Positions 54,939 to 63,853 of a DNA stretch of 64,000 bases are shown here, one piece after another. Positions within the stretch are counted from its first letter, which is position 1. Every line of letters starts with the position of its first letter. The translations under genes and the position numbers were made by a program. Location of the stretch: positions 1-64,000 of the forward strand of contig NZ_ALJC01000094.1 in NCBI RefSeq assembly GCF_000282975.1. The letters are read 5' to 3'. The DNA comes from Pseudomonas psychrophila HA-4. GTDB taxonomy: Bacteria > Pseudomonadota > Gammaproteobacteria > Pseudomonadales > Pseudomonadaceae. The notes beneath the pieces were generated by a model, which saw only the letters and a program-made list of their open reading frames with translations, had not been told where the DNA came from and searched no databases.

Positions 54939-55293
54939 GGTCAATGCCACGGCCAGCAACGGCTTGGATTACCCGCCGATTAATCGGACCCCGGGGCGTG
55001 AAATGTCCGTGTACATCCCTTGAAACAACCTTTTGTAACTGCCACTACGTGGTTGATGTTGCGAAAAGGCATGCTGGGCGCCAACTTAACAGCGTGGATA
55101 GCGCTGCAGCAGACGTCACCGCTAAAAAACAGTGCTATTGCCGCGCAACGAATGGCCTCGGCATGAGTCAACATGGGGGTGGAATTAGCCTAAAGTTCAT
55201 TGACCTTAAGCAAGCATCTTGTAGGACTTAGGACTATTATCTGTACGAAGCGACCTCAGAATCCTGTCGCCAGAGTGGCCCCAAGGGGGAAAT
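54939..55293. other. Intergenic region before the 41-residue protein gene
   Basis: 355 bp with no gene I can support. A TTGACC with a weak TAGGAC at 16 bp spacing (55200-55227) may be the promoter of the small gene. The segment 55030-55190 is GC-mixed and has no open frame or clear fold that I can name; a long leader or small RNA is possible. Confidence 0.4.
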
Positions 55294-55419
55294 ATGAAAG
55301 ACAAACTGAAAACTTGGCTGCATGACGTCGGTGTTGCATTGGGCTTGATCGAGCCACCTCTGCAACCGGTACCAATTCCGGTTGCAGACCCGCGCCGCCG
55401 CCCGCAACGCCGCCGGTAA
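55294..55419 (+). CDS. Small basic protein (41 residues)
   Basis: The chain opens MKDKLKTWLHDVGVALGLIE and ends in PVADPRRRPQRRR. It has an amphipathic N-terminal helix (5-18), a proline-rich middle (EPPLQPVPIP) and an arginine-rich tail. A strong AAGGGGGAAAT site precedes the ATG, which supports translation. I recall similar short proteins in other pseudomonads but no function. Membrane-surface or nucleic-acid contact is a guess from the charge. Confidence 0.6.
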   Translation: MKDKLKTWLHDVGVALGLIEPPLQPVPIPVADPRRRPQRRR

Positions 55420-55653
55420 GGTTTGAGCGGCGTAACAGAGCGAGTATTTTTGAAGTCTGCTGATTCTTGGCTGCGAGGCAGCCAAGGTTCAGGCTGAGCA
55501 TACGAATTACGCATTGAAAAAAGGCGTGATCTCCGACGTTATACCCCTCAAGAAAGCGCGTATTAGGCGCCGCTGACCACGATAAAGCTGACGCGCGATA
55601 CGCCCAAGCTCCAAAGCGCAGCTCAATCAATCTTGTACGAGAGCTTTATCTCT

Positions 55654-56253
55654 ATGTCCCGAACCCAATGCGCTCGCTGCGTGCGGCCGCAAACGCACTG
55701 CCTGTGCCAATTGATTCCACAACTGGACAGTTACACCCGTGTCTTGCTTTTACAGCATCCAAGCGAGGTTAACCATGCGCTGAACACTGCGCGCTTGGCG
55801 GCCTTGGGGTTAACCAATGCTGAGTTGCGGGTAGGCGAAGTGTTTGAAGATTTGCAGGCCTTACTCAACCCGCCGGGTTATCAAGCGTGCTTACTGTTTC
55901 CGGGGGAGGGCGCGCAATTGCTCCAGCCGGGCATTGCGGGGGATCAAAAACTGTTGCTGGTCGTGCCGGACGGCACATGGCGTAAGGCGCGCAAGCTGCT
56001 GCACCTCAATCCATTGCTGGCGCAATTGCCCCGCGTGACCTTGCCCGAAGGCGCGCAATCGCGTTACCGGCTGCGCAAAGCCCCTGGGCCGGGCGCCTTG
56101 TCCACCGTTGAAGCCATCGTGCAGGCGCTGGAAATTCTCGAAACGCCCACTTCATTCGCTCCTCTGCTACACCCGTTTGAAGCACTGATCGAAGGGCAAA
56201 TTGAAGCGATGGGCGCTGACACCTATCAGCGCAACCACGGCAACCAACCCTGA
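55654..56253 (+). CDS. DTW-domain tRNA-uridine aminocarboxypropyltransferase (TapT-like)
   Basis: 199-residue DTW-domain protein. Zinc-type cysteines lie in CARCVRPQTHCLC near the N-terminus. The DxTW motif is DGTW (VPDGTWRKARKLL). LQHPSEVNHALNTARL is the SAM-site region. E. coli TapT (YfiP) makes acp3U at tRNA position 47. Same activity is likely. The start is the ATG at 55654; an upstream TTG is open but less likely. Confidence 0.92.
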   Translation: MSRTQCARCVRPQTHCLCQLIPQLDSYTRVLLLQHPSEVNHALNTARLAALGLTNAELRVGEVFEDLQALLNPPGYQACLLFPGEGAQLLQPGIAGDQKLLLVVPDGTWRKARKLLHLNPLLAQLPRVTLPEGAQSRYRLRKAPGPGALSTVEAIVQALEILETPTSFAPLLHPFEALIEGQIEAMGADTYQRNHGNQP

Positions 56254-56307
56254 CTCAAAACCCGTAGCAACTGTGTTCCTCATGTGAGGAGCGAGCTTGT
56301 GTTCGGC

Positions 56308-56706
56308 TTAACGCTTTTTGAGGGTTTTTTGCCGCAGGATGTAAATGCTGACCAGCACCGCGCTGGTCAGCATAAAGCCGCGTGCCCAGGGCAGTGGCAC
56401 CAGATAGCAAGACACCCCAATGCTCAGCCACATCAACCCAATGGCGTAGACCTTGCCCTTGAGTGGAATGCCGTTGCCGTCCAGATAATCACGAATCCAT
56501 GGCCCCAGCCGAGGGTGCTCGACCAGCCATTGGTAAAAGCGCGGAGAACTGCGCGCAAAGCAGGCGGCAGCTAATAACAGAAAGGGGGTCGTTGGTAAAA
56601 CTGGCAGGAAGATACCGATAACCCCCAACGCTACGCTCAGCCAGCCAATGGCAAACAGCACATAGCGCAACAGCCGCGAACGGCTGTTGAAAGGGGGTTG
56701 AGTCAC
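56308..56706 (-). CDS. DUF454 (YbaN) inner-membrane protein
   Basis: 132-residue membrane protein with three to four hydrophobic segments. The family motif is VLGVIGIFLPVLPTTPFLLLAAACFARSS-like: GVIGIFLPVLPTTPF at about 28-42, then FARSSPRFYQWLVEHPRLGP. E. coli YbaN is the reference; function unknown. The start lies 4 nt after the YecA-family stop, so the two are one operon. Confidence 0.92.
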   Translation of the reverse strand: MTQPPFNSRSRLLRYVLFAIGWLSVALGVIGIFLPVLPTTPFLLLAAACFARSSPRFYQWLVEHPRLGPWIRDYLDGNGIPLKGKVYAIGLMWLSIGVSCYLVPLPWARGFMLTSAVLVSIYILRQKTLKKR

Positions 56707-56710
56707 TGAA

Positions 56711-57298
56711 TCAGTGATGACGCGGCTTGAGGATGGCCGGCTTTTCGTCAGGTGCGTTGCACAGCAGGTACAAAGCAGTCAGGGCTTCCGGGATCTGAAC
56801 GATCATGTCGTCCATCAGGTTGGCGTCCTGAGCGATGTCGGCGAATTCAGGCTGGTCGTCAAACAGACCCGACCCCACCATGATCGGCAGCAGCATTTCG
56901 CTCACTTCTTCTTCGGCGGTTTCGAACCAGGCGGCTTCGCGCATGAATACGCCTTCCATGAAGCCGACACACCAGCCGCGCAAATCGGAATCGTCTGGCT
57001 CGTCGCCCAGATCTAGATCACAAGGCAGTTCGAATTCTTCGTCCGAAGCCAGTTGGCGAGCGATGTGCGCTTTGAGTTGAATCAGGGTGCCTTCGATCTC
57101 AGCACGTTGGGCGTCGTCCTTGTAATGCGGGGCTTCGGAGAAGATCGCATCGATCCACTCGCGCTCAGGTACTTCTTCGGCGCAGATGGACAGGGCAGTC
57201 AGGTAGCCGTGAGTGGCTACGTAGTCCAGCGCCTCGTCATGCAGCTCGTCAGCGTCGAGGAAGGCTTGCAGGCGGGTTAGTTGCTCAGCGAAGGACAT
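56711..57298 (-). CDS. YecA/UPF0149-family protein
   Basis: 195-residue acidic protein of the UPF0149 group, with the conserved segment LRGWCVGFMEGVFMREAAWFE. It lacks the C-terminal SEC-C zinc motif found in E. coli YecA, ending instead in KPAILKPRHH. Cytoplasmic; function unknown. It precedes the DUF454 gene by 4 nt and diverges from recQ across 270 bp. Confidence 0.9.
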   Translation of the reverse strand: MSFAEQLTRLQAFLDADELHDEALDYVATHGYLTALSICAEEVPEREWIDAIFSEAPHYKDDAQRAEIEGTLIQLKAHIARQLASDEEFELPCDLDLGDEPDDSDLRGWCVGFMEGVFMREAAWFETAEEEVSEMLLPIMVGSGLFDDQPEFADIAQDANLMDDMIVQIPEALTALYLLCNAPDEKPAILKPRHH

Positions 57299-57434
57299 TA
57301 GGACTACCTAGAAAATAAACAATAACGAATTCTAGGCTTTCTTGAGCCTCCAAGCCAGTCGCAGGGCACATTTGCCATCACTTCCCGGTGATCGGCACTG
57401 CAATCACGGCGCCCTGCGCGAGGGAGTGCTCGGG

Positions 57435-57440
57435 TATACT
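57435..57440 (+). promoter_or_regulatory. recQ -10 element
   Basis: TATACT in the context CTCGGGTATACTGCCGCG, 129 bp before recQ. The -35 is weak. The long leader has GC-rich sequence but no clear hairpin that I can name. Confidence 0.45.
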
Positions 57441-57568
57441 GCCGCGTTTTGTGATGCCCTGCGGTACATGCAGCGGATCCTGCGCCCTGCGCCCGAGCTT
57501 TTTCAGACGCTTGAGGCCGCGCCGGACCCCGCTGGCGCAGGGGTGTTTCGGCGATTTCTGGAGTTTCT

Positions 57569-59698
57569 ATGCTCGAACAGGCTCAACGCGTACTCAAAGA
57601 CATCTTCGGCTACGACAGTTTCCGTGGCCGACAAGGTGACATTATTGAGCGCGTGGCCAGTGGTGGCGACGCTTTGGTGTTGATGCCCACCGGCGGCGGC
57701 AAGTCCTTGTGCTTCCAGGTGCCAGCCTTGTTGCGTGATGGCCTGGCGGTGGTGGTTTCGCCGTTGATCGCCCTTATGGATGATCAGGTTGCCACGCTTG
57801 AAGAGCTGGGGGTGGCCGCTGCTGCCTTGAACTCGACGCTGAGCGCTGAACAACAACGCGACCTGGCCAGCCGGATCAAACGTGGCGAAGTCAAAATGCT
57901 CTACCTGGCGCCAGAACGTCTTGTGCAGCCGCGCATGATGGCGTTTCTGCAGGGCCTGGACATCGCCCTATTTGCCATTGATGAAGCGCATTGCGTGTCG
58001 CAGTGGGGCCATGACTTCCGCCCGGAGTACCTGCAACTGGGCCAATTGGCCGAAATGTTCCCACACGTGCCGCGTATCGCCCTGACCGCGACCGCCGACA
58101 AACGGACCCGCGAAGAAATCGTCACCCGTCTGCATTTACAAAACGCAGAGCGATTTTTGTCGAGCTTTGACCGGCCAAATATTTTCTACCGTATCGTGCC
58201 CAAAGAGCAGCCGCGCAAGCAATTGCTGGCGTTTCTGTCTGAGCGTCGCAGCGATGCGGGCATCGTCTATTGCTTATCGCGTAAAAAAGTTGACGAAGTG
58301 GCGCAGTTTCTCTGCGATCAAGGTTTCCCGGCCCTGCCGTATCACGCGGGTTTGCCCAGCGAGACGCGCGCCGCCAACCAAAAGCGCTTCCTCAACGAGG
58401 AAGGTTTGATCATGGTCGCGACCATTGCGTTCGGCATGGGCATCGACAAATCCAACGTTCGCTTCGTGGCCCACCTGGACCTGCCAAAATCCCTCGAGGC
58501 CTATTACCAGGAAACGGGCCGCGCAGGCCGTGATGGTTTGCCGGCAGACGCGTGGATGGCTTACGGCCTTCAAGACGTGGTGATGCTCAAGCAAATGCTG
58601 CAAAACTCTGAAGGCGATGAGCGCCACAAGCGTCTGGAGCACCATAAGCTCGACGCCATGTTGGCTCTGTGCGAAGAAACCCGCTGCCGTCGTCAGACCT
58701 TGCTCGCCTATTTTGATGAAGATATGCCACAGCCTTGTGGGCATTGCGACAACTGCGTCGATGGCGTGCAAACCTGGGACGCCACCGAGCCTGCGCGACA
58801 GGCCTTGTCAGCCATTCATCGAACGGGCCAGCGTTACGGAACCGGTTACCTGATCGACGTGTTGCTGGGCCGCGAGAATGAAAAAATCCGCAGCATGGGG
58901 CATCAGCATTTGTCGGTGTTTGGTCTCGGCAAGGCCCGTGCAGAAGGCGAATGGCGCACCCTGTTCCGTCAATTGGTGGCCCGTGGTCTGGCTGACATTG
59001 ATATCGAAGGCTATGGCGGGCTGCGTTTGAGCGATACCTGTCGGCCCTTGCTGCGAGGCGAAGTGACATTGGAGTTGCGTCGTGAGCTCAAGCCGCAAAC
59101 CTCGGTCAAAAGCAGTTCTGCCAGCCCGGCCAGCCAATTGGTCCGTGGCGACGAGCGCGAACAGTGGGAGGCATTGCGCGCCTTGCGGCGCAAACTGGCC
59201 GAAGAACATGGCGTGCCGCCTTATGTCATCTTTCCCGACTCGACCTTGCTCGAAATGCTGCGCAGCCAGCCGACGTCTTTGTCCGACATGGCCAAAGTCA
59301 GCGGCATTGGTGCGCGCAAGTTGGAGCGCTACGGCGAAGCGTTCCTCGACGTGCTGGGCGGGCAGGCCGACACTCCGAAAGTGGTCGCCGACATTCGTCA
59401 CGAACTGATCAGCCTGGCGCGCGCCGGGATGACCCCGTTGCAAATTTCCGGGCAGTTGCAATGTTCTGAAAAGAACGTCTACACGATGTTGGCGGAAGCC
59501 ATCGGCCGTCAGGAGTTGTCGCTGGAGCAGGCCCTGGACTTGCCCGAAGACCTGATGGAAGAAGTGCAGGATGCGTTCCTAGACGGTGAAGGCGAGTTGC
59601 CAAGCGTCGCCAGCATTGCCGAACAGTTCAAGGGGCGGGTGCCAGAAGGCGTGCTGTACTGTGTGCGCGCTGCTCTGCAATCCGAGTTTGAGATGTAA
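57569..59698 (+). CDS. recQ: ATP-dependent DNA helicase RecQ
   Basis: 709-residue helicase. Walker A is [11 protein letters not shown], the DEAH box is [19 protein letters not shown] and motif VI is [13 protein letters not shown]. The zinc site has CEETRCRRQ and CGHCDNC. The winged-helix RQC domain and HRDC domain (about 535-610, [18 protein letters not shown]) follow, then a C-terminal extension. It unwinds DNA in recombination repair. E. coli RecQ is 609 residues; the extra length is the C-terminal about 100 residues. Confidence 0.96.
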   Translation: MLEQAQRVLKDIFGYDSFRGRQGDIIERVASGGDALVLMPTGGGKSLCFQVPALLRDGLAVVVSPLIALMDDQVATLEELGVAAAALNSTLSAEQQRDLASRIKRGEVKMLYLAPERLVQPRMMAFLQGLDIALFAIDEAHCVSQWGHDFRPEYLQLGQLAEMFPHVPRIALTATADKRTREEIVTRLHLQNAERFLSSFDRPNIFYRIVPKEQPRKQLLAFLSERRSDAGIVYCLSRKKVDEVAQFLCDQGFPALPYHAGLPSETRAANQKRFLNEEGLIMVATIAFGMGIDKSNVRFVAHLDLPKSLEAYYQETGRAGRDGLPADAWMAYGLQDVVMLKQMLQNSEGDERHKRLEHHKLDAMLALCEETRCRRQTLLAYFDEDMPQPCGHCDNCVDGVQTWDATEPARQALSAIHRTGQRYGTGYLIDVLLGRENEKIRSMGHQHLSVFGLGKARAEGEWRTLFRQLVARGLADIDIEGYGGLRLSDTCRPLLRGEVTLELRRELKPQTSVKSSSASPASQLVRGDEREQWEALRALRRKLAEEHGVPPYVIFPDSTLLEMLRSQPTSLSDMAKVSGIGARKLERYGEAFLDVLGGQADTPKVVADIRHELISLARAGMTPLQISGQLQCSEKNVYTMLAEAIGRQELSLEQALDLPEDLMEEVQDAFLDGEGELPSVASIAEQFKGRVPEGVLYCVRAALQSEFEM

Positions 59699-59730
59699 CG
59701 GTTCTCGGTATGTAACGAATTGATTGACTT

Positions 59731-59780
59731 ATAGGCCTTGCCTATGAGCAAGCTCCATGCTTAGCTGACTAACAATTAGT
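59731..59780 (+). promoter_or_regulatory. SlyA-like operator region before the MarR gene
   Basis: Two palindromes stack here: ATAGGC-CTT-GCCTAT (59731-59745) and TTAGCTGACTAA (59761-59772), with the overlapping ACTAA-CAA-TTAGT (59768-59780). The second matches 9 of 12 bases of the SlyA box TTAGCAAGCTAA. The gene starts 35 bp after it, which fits autoregulation. Confidence 0.6.
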
Positions 59781-59814
59781 TTCACTCTATTTCAGTCTAA
59801 CCGTTGAGTTTTTT

Positions 59815-60249
59815 ATGCCGTTAACCGATCAACACCGTTTTGGTATGCAACTGGCCCAAATGTCCCGTGGCTGGCGTGCTGAACTGGATCGACGCCTGGC
59901 TGGCCTCGGCTTGTCCCAAGCGCGCTGGCTGGTGCTGCTGCATTTGGCACGATTTGAGACTGTGCCGACTCAGCGCGAGTTGGCGCAAAGCGTGGGTGTA
60001 GAAGGGCCGACCTTGGCTCGTTTGCTCGACAGCCTTGAAGCCCAAGGCCTGGTGCAGCGGCATGCGGTACTTGAAGATCGCCGCGCTAAGAAAATCGTAT
60101 TAAGTGATTCTGCACGGCCTTTGATCGCACAGATCGAGGCCATTGCCACCGCACTGCGCCAAGAGCTGTTTGTCGGTGTTGATGAAGAAGATCAGCGCAT
60201 CTGTATGCGCGTTCACAAGCGAATCCTGGAAAACCTCGAAAAGCACTAA
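59815..60249 (+). CDS. MarR/SlyA-family transcriptional regulator
   Basis: 144-residue winged-helix regulator. The recognition part is ELAQSVGVEGPTLARLLDSLE and the wing is VLEDRRAKKIVLSD, the DxRxK motif of MarR proteins. Such dimers bind palindromic sites and are released by phenolic or oxidant ligands. A SlyA-like box lies just upstream. P. aeruginosa members include SlyA-type regulators of antibiotic and virulence genes; which one is not certain. Confidence 0.92.
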   Translation: MPLTDQHRFGMQLAQMSRGWRAELDRRLAGLGLSQARWLVLLHLARFETVPTQRELAQSVGVEGPTLARLLDSLEAQGLVQRHAVLEDRRAKKIVLSDSARPLIAQIEAIATALRQELFVGVDEEDQRICMRVHKRILENLEKH

Positions 60250-60268
60250 TCTGCACCGTCTTCACGGA

Positions 60269-60327
60269 TAGGAGCGAGCTTGCTCGCGATCTTTAAAGCA
60301 AAAGACCGCCAGCAAGCTCGCTCCTAC
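60269..60327. repeat. REP-like palindrome
   Basis: Arms TAGGAGCGAGCTTGCTCGCG and GCAAGCTCGCTCCTA around AT-rich spacer. It separates the convergent MarR and patatin genes. Same class as 119, 19463 and 48141. Confidence 0.85.
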
Positions 60328-60347
60328 AGGGCAATCTGCTGCGCCGC

Positions 60348-62534
60348 TTAAAACGTCTGCCCCAAGTTCAAATACAGCGCCTTCTGATTGTCCGTGTTAA
60401 TGCCATAGCTGAAATTCAGCGGGCCCAGCGGTGTATCGAAGCCGACAAAAATGCTCGCAGCATTGATGTACCCGCTGTCGAATTCGTTGTCGTTGTTCCA
60501 AGCGCGGCCACGCTCCAGTGACGCACCGGCATACAGCGGGAAATCAAACGGCAAATACGAACGCGGCGTCAGGCGGCGATAGTAAACGGCACGCATCAGA
60601 CTGATGTTCTGCCCCGAAATCGAGTCCTGCCTGAACCCTGATAACTGCCGCGCACCGCCGAGCAAGAAACTCGACGTGACGATGTTGGCCTGATCCAGCG
60701 TTCGCCCATAACGCCCACCCAAAATCCAAGTATTCGGACCTGAACTCAAGGCCTTGTCCAAATTGAACTCCCATTGGCGATAACGCTCATCCGAGCCAAG
60801 CCCAGGTTCAAATTGGCGCATGCTCAGGCTGATATCTTCCCCGGAGTGCGGGAAGTAGACGTTATCCAATGAATCAAATGAATACTTCACGTCATAGAAG
60901 GCTTCATTGAAGCTGGCGCTCGGCAAATCACGTTCGCCAATTCGCACATTGGCCTCGCCCCAGGCTTCACCGACACCGACCCGGATCTCACCACTGTTAC
61001 CGATTTGACGACCGAAGTTCAGGCCAAATCCGTAACGCTCTAGGCGGTACTCGGCGATGGGGTCGTTATCGAGAATGGCTTCGATGTTCTGTGACTGAGC
61101 GTTGAGATACGGCGCGACAAAGTAGCGCGAACCGGCATCCAGCGGCTGGTAGAACTCGCTGTACAGCTCTTGCTGATCGCCAATTTGTGCCCGTGTCAGC
61201 CATTCGGCGCCGAGCCGGTTGATCCCGTTAACCCGGTAGCTGGCGCCCAGATTAAATGCACTGCCTCCGCGCATGTCGTCTGACAGGTTGATCCCCAGCC
61301 GTAGGTAATCAGTGCCGCTGCGTTTGGCTCGGGCGGTGATCACCAGCGTTCGATCCTTGCCCTTGTGTGCTACGCGGTATTGCACTTGATCGAAATAATC
61401 CAAGCCATACAGCGTGCCCATGTCCCGTTGCAGGCGGGCCAGGTCCAGCGGCTCACCGATCGGCTGGCGAATGTAATAACGGATTACCGAATCATCGATT
61501 TTCGAGTCATTTTCGATCTTGATCGCCGTAATGACCGGGGTTCGCTCTTCGGCGGAACGGGCGCTGGTCAGTTGCGCATCGGCGGGCTGGCGCAGGCTTG
61601 CCAAACGTTTTTCCAGGATCTGCGTGGCGCGATACCCAGCATTGATGATCTCTTCTGAACGGCCAAAATCAGTCGCGCCAATGCTGGCAAGCGAAGGTTG
61701 AATCAGCACGTCGTTCGGCCTTAATGACGCCAGTTGTATCTCGGAGTTGCTTCGGGTCATCAAGGTGATGGACTGGTTAAGAATGTCGAATACGGTGTTG
61801 AGTTGCTTGCGCCCGCGTAGCGGGGTACCGATGTCGACCACAATCACCATGTCGACGCCCATCTCGCGCGCCACGTCCACCGGGATGTTATCGACCATGC
61901 CGCCATCGACCAGCAATTGGCCGTTGATTTCGACGGGCGCAAACACCGCCGGGATGGACATGCTGGCGCGGATAACTTGTGGCAAGTGGCCTTTACGAAA
62001 CACGACTTTCTCGCCATTGACGATGTCGGTCGCCACTGCGCGGAACGGAATGGGTAGCTTGTCGAAATCGCGAATGTCGCTGCTGTGGGCTAACAGGCTT
62101 TCGAGCAATAACGCGAGGTTTTGCCCCTGAATCACCCCCAATGGCAGGCCTAGGCTGCCATCGTCGCGAAAACTGAGCTTTTGTCTGACCAGAAAGTCAC
62201 GGTCATCCTGTTTGCGTCGAAACGGTACGTCTTCACGGGCAGGGCTGTCAGACAAGGCCTCTTGCCAGTCGATGCCCAGCGCGAGTTTTTCCAGTTCGTC
62301 GATCTTGTAACCCGAGGCATACAAACCGCCGATGACCGCGCCCATGCTGGTGCCCGCGATGGCATCAATACGAATGCCTTGTTCTTCCAGCGCTTTGAGC
62401 ACGCCGACGTGGGCCAAGCCACGGGCTGCGCCGCCGGATAACACCAGGCCGATTTTCGGGTGTGGTTTTTCAGCGGCAAACAGCGCCAACGGGCATAAAC
62501 ACAGGAGCAGGCAGATCAGCAGGCGGCGCATCAT
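60348..62534 (-). CDS. plpD: Patatin-like phospholipase autotransporter PlpD (type Vd)
   Basis: 728-residue outer-membrane fusion. The signal peptide is about 1-21 (cut after LFA). The patatin domain (about 27-320) has the oxyanion SGGAARG (33-39), nucleophile Ser63 in GTSMG, and Asp in VDGGMVDNIP. A POTRA domain (about 340-420) and a 16-strand barrel end in YLNLGQTF. P. aeruginosa PlpD is also 728 residues; it secretes a phospholipase A1. The ATG at 62534 follows GAGACTC. It diverges from a SelW-like gene. Confidence 0.95.
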   Translation of the reverse strand: MMRRLLICLLLCLCPLALFAAEKPHPKIGLVLSGGAARGLAHVGVLKALEEQGIRIDAIAGTSMGAVIGGLYASGYKIDELEKLALGIDWQEALSDSPAREDVPFRRKQDDRDFLVRQKLSFRDDGSLGLPLGVIQGQNLALLLESLLAHSSDIRDFDKLPIPFRAVATDIVNGEKVVFRKGHLPQVIRASMSIPAVFAPVEINGQLLVDGGMVDNIPVDVAREMGVDMVIVVDIGTPLRGRKQLNTVFDILNQSITLMTRSNSEIQLASLRPNDVLIQPSLASIGATDFGRSEEIINAGYRATQILEKRLASLRQPADAQLTSARSAEERTPVITAIKIENDSKIDDSVIRYYIRQPIGEPLDLARLQRDMGTLYGLDYFDQVQYRVAHKGKDRTLVITARAKRSGTDYLRLGINLSDDMRGGSAFNLGASYRVNGINRLGAEWLTRAQIGDQQELYSEFYQPLDAGSRYFVAPYLNAQSQNIEAILDNDPIAEYRLERYGFGLNFGRQIGNSGEIRVGVGEAWGEANVRIGERDLPSASFNEAFYDVKYSFDSLDNVYFPHSGEDISLSMRQFEPGLGSDERYRQWEFNLDKALSSGPNTWILGGRYGRTLDQANIVTSSFLLGGARQLSGFRQDSISGQNISLMRAVYYRRLTPRSYLPFDFPLYAGASLERGRAWNNDNEFDSGYINAASIFVGFDTPLGPLNFSYGINTDNQKALYLNLGQTF

Positions 62535-62562
62535 GAGTCTCTGGGCAAGCGACAAAGGCGGC

Positions 62563-62569
62563 TATTATA
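62563..62569. promoter_or_regulatory. Overlapping -10 elements between plpD and selW
   Basis: CTATTATAG contains a perfect TATAAT for plpD on the minus strand (62564-62569) and a TATTAT for the SelW-like gene on the plus strand (62563-62568). The two divergent genes are 67 bp apart, so their polymerases must compete for one place. Confidence 0.45.
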
Positions 62570-62601
62570 GCGGCGCCTTTCACGCTAGGAGTTTGAGAAA
62601 C

Positions 62602-62886
62602 ATGTCCACCAGCAAACCGCAAATTGTCATAACTTATTGCACGCAATGTCAGTGGTTACTCCGCGCGGCGTGGCTGGCGCAAGAACTGCTCAGCACCTTC
62701 GCTGATGATCTAGGCCAGGTTGCGCTGGAACCGGCGACTGGTGGGGTATTCCGTATCACCTGTGACGGCGCACAAATCTGGGAGCGCAAGGTTGATGGCG
62801 GCTTTCCCGAGGCCAAGGTGCTCAAACAGCGGGTGCGGGACCAGATCGACCCGCAGCGCGACTTGGGTCACAACGACCGGGTTTAG
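62602..62886 (+). CDS. SelT/SelW/SelH family (Rdx-type) protein
   Basis: 94-residue thioredoxin-like protein with a CxxC at Cys13-Thr-Gln-Cys16 (ITYCTQCQWLLR), the position of CxxU in eukaryotic SelW. A thiol redox role is likely; no partner is known. The ATG has GAGAAAC and a GGAG further upstream. It diverges from plpD and its last 4 bases overlap the convergent EamA gene. Confidence 0.88.
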   Translation: MSTSKPQIVITYCTQCQWLLRAAWLAQELLSTFADDLGQVALEPATGGVFRITCDGAQIWERKVDGGFPEAKVLKQRVRDQIDPQRDLGHNDRV

Positions 62887-63776
62887 TGAGTCGCTGAATC
62901 AAGCGCCCCTTTCGCGGGCGTCGGGCCGCTGGCCATGCGACTGGACACTACAATCGCGACGATAATCAGCATGCCGCCAAACAGCATGCGTACGGTCGGG
63001 GTTTCGTGGAACAACAGCCACGCTAGGGTGATGCCATACACTGGCTCCAGGGCGAAGACCACGGCGGCCGTGCGGGCCTTTATCACCGCCAGACTGGCGA
63101 CAAACAGGCTGTGCGCGACGCCAGTGCACAACACGCCGAGCAGGCCGATCCACAACCAGTCCAGTGGGCGAACCTCACTCAAGCCCGGCGCGGCGAAAGG
63201 CAGAAGGCATAAGGCGACCACCGCGTTCTGCCACATGGCTGCCTGAACAGCTGGAACCCGTCCGTTGTTGGCCCGGTTATTCAGCGACAACAGCGAGAAC
63301 AGCAGGCCGGAAGCAATCGCCCAGAGCAGCCCTTCAGTGGCCTGACTGGCCAGATCAAAGTGTGGGGTCACCAGGATCAGGCCGACGCTGACTAGCACCA
63401 CCAGCACCACTTCGTTAGAACGGATACGCTCGCGAAAAATCAGCCCTTCCAAAATGACTGTAAACGCGGGAAAGCTGGCAAAGCCCAAGGTTGCAATCGC
63501 CACCCCGGCAATCTTTACCGCCACAAAAAAACTGACCCAATGCCCTGCCAGCAACACGCCGCTGATTAGCAAGTTGCGGGCGTCGCGCAGTGCCAGTTTT
63601 TTCCAGCGAGTGCCCTTGGCCAGTGCCGCAAAGCAGGCGAGGGCCAACACCGCGAAGCCAGCGCGGCCAAACACAATAATGGAGGCCGACGCGGCGGCGA
63701 GTTTGCCGAACACGCCGGTCAGGCCAAACATCAACGCGCCAATATGCAGGGCGCCCAAGGCGGTACGCGGAGTCAT
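62883..63776 (-). CDS. EamA/DMT family exporter
   Basis: 297-residue DMT transporter with ten predicted membrane segments. The first helix has GALMFGLTGVFGKLAAASA and the second repeat KARTAAVVFALEPVYGITLAWLLF, then HETP. Exporter of an unknown metabolite. It is convergent with the SelW-like gene and lies just downstream of an AraC-type gene on the same strand, which may regulate it. Confidence 0.9.
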   Translation of the reverse strand: MTPRTALGALHIGALMFGLTGVFGKLAAASASIIVFGRAGFAVLALACFAALAKGTRWKKLALRDARNLLISGVLLAGHWVSFFVAVKIAGVAIATLGFASFPAFTVILEGLIFRERIRSNEVVLVVLVSVGLILVTPHFDLASQATEGLLWAIASGLLFSLLSLNNRANNGRVPAVQAAMWQNAVVALCLLPFAAPGLSEVRPLDWLWIGLLGVLCTGVAHSLFVASLAVIKARTAAVVFALEPVYGITLAWLLFHETPTVRMLFGGMLIIVAIVVSSRMASGPTPAKGALDSATH

Positions 63777-63853
63777 TGCAATCCTTAAGTCGATACAGGC
63801 AAGGCGTGCAGTCTAAGGCGCGGGCGGCTGAGCTGTCTGTCGCCAGACTTGCC

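Noticed and set aside
54980..55174. A 64-codon minus-strand frame in the gap after the fourth EamA gene
   Set aside because: No ribosome site, unusual cysteine-rich composition and no family resemblance.
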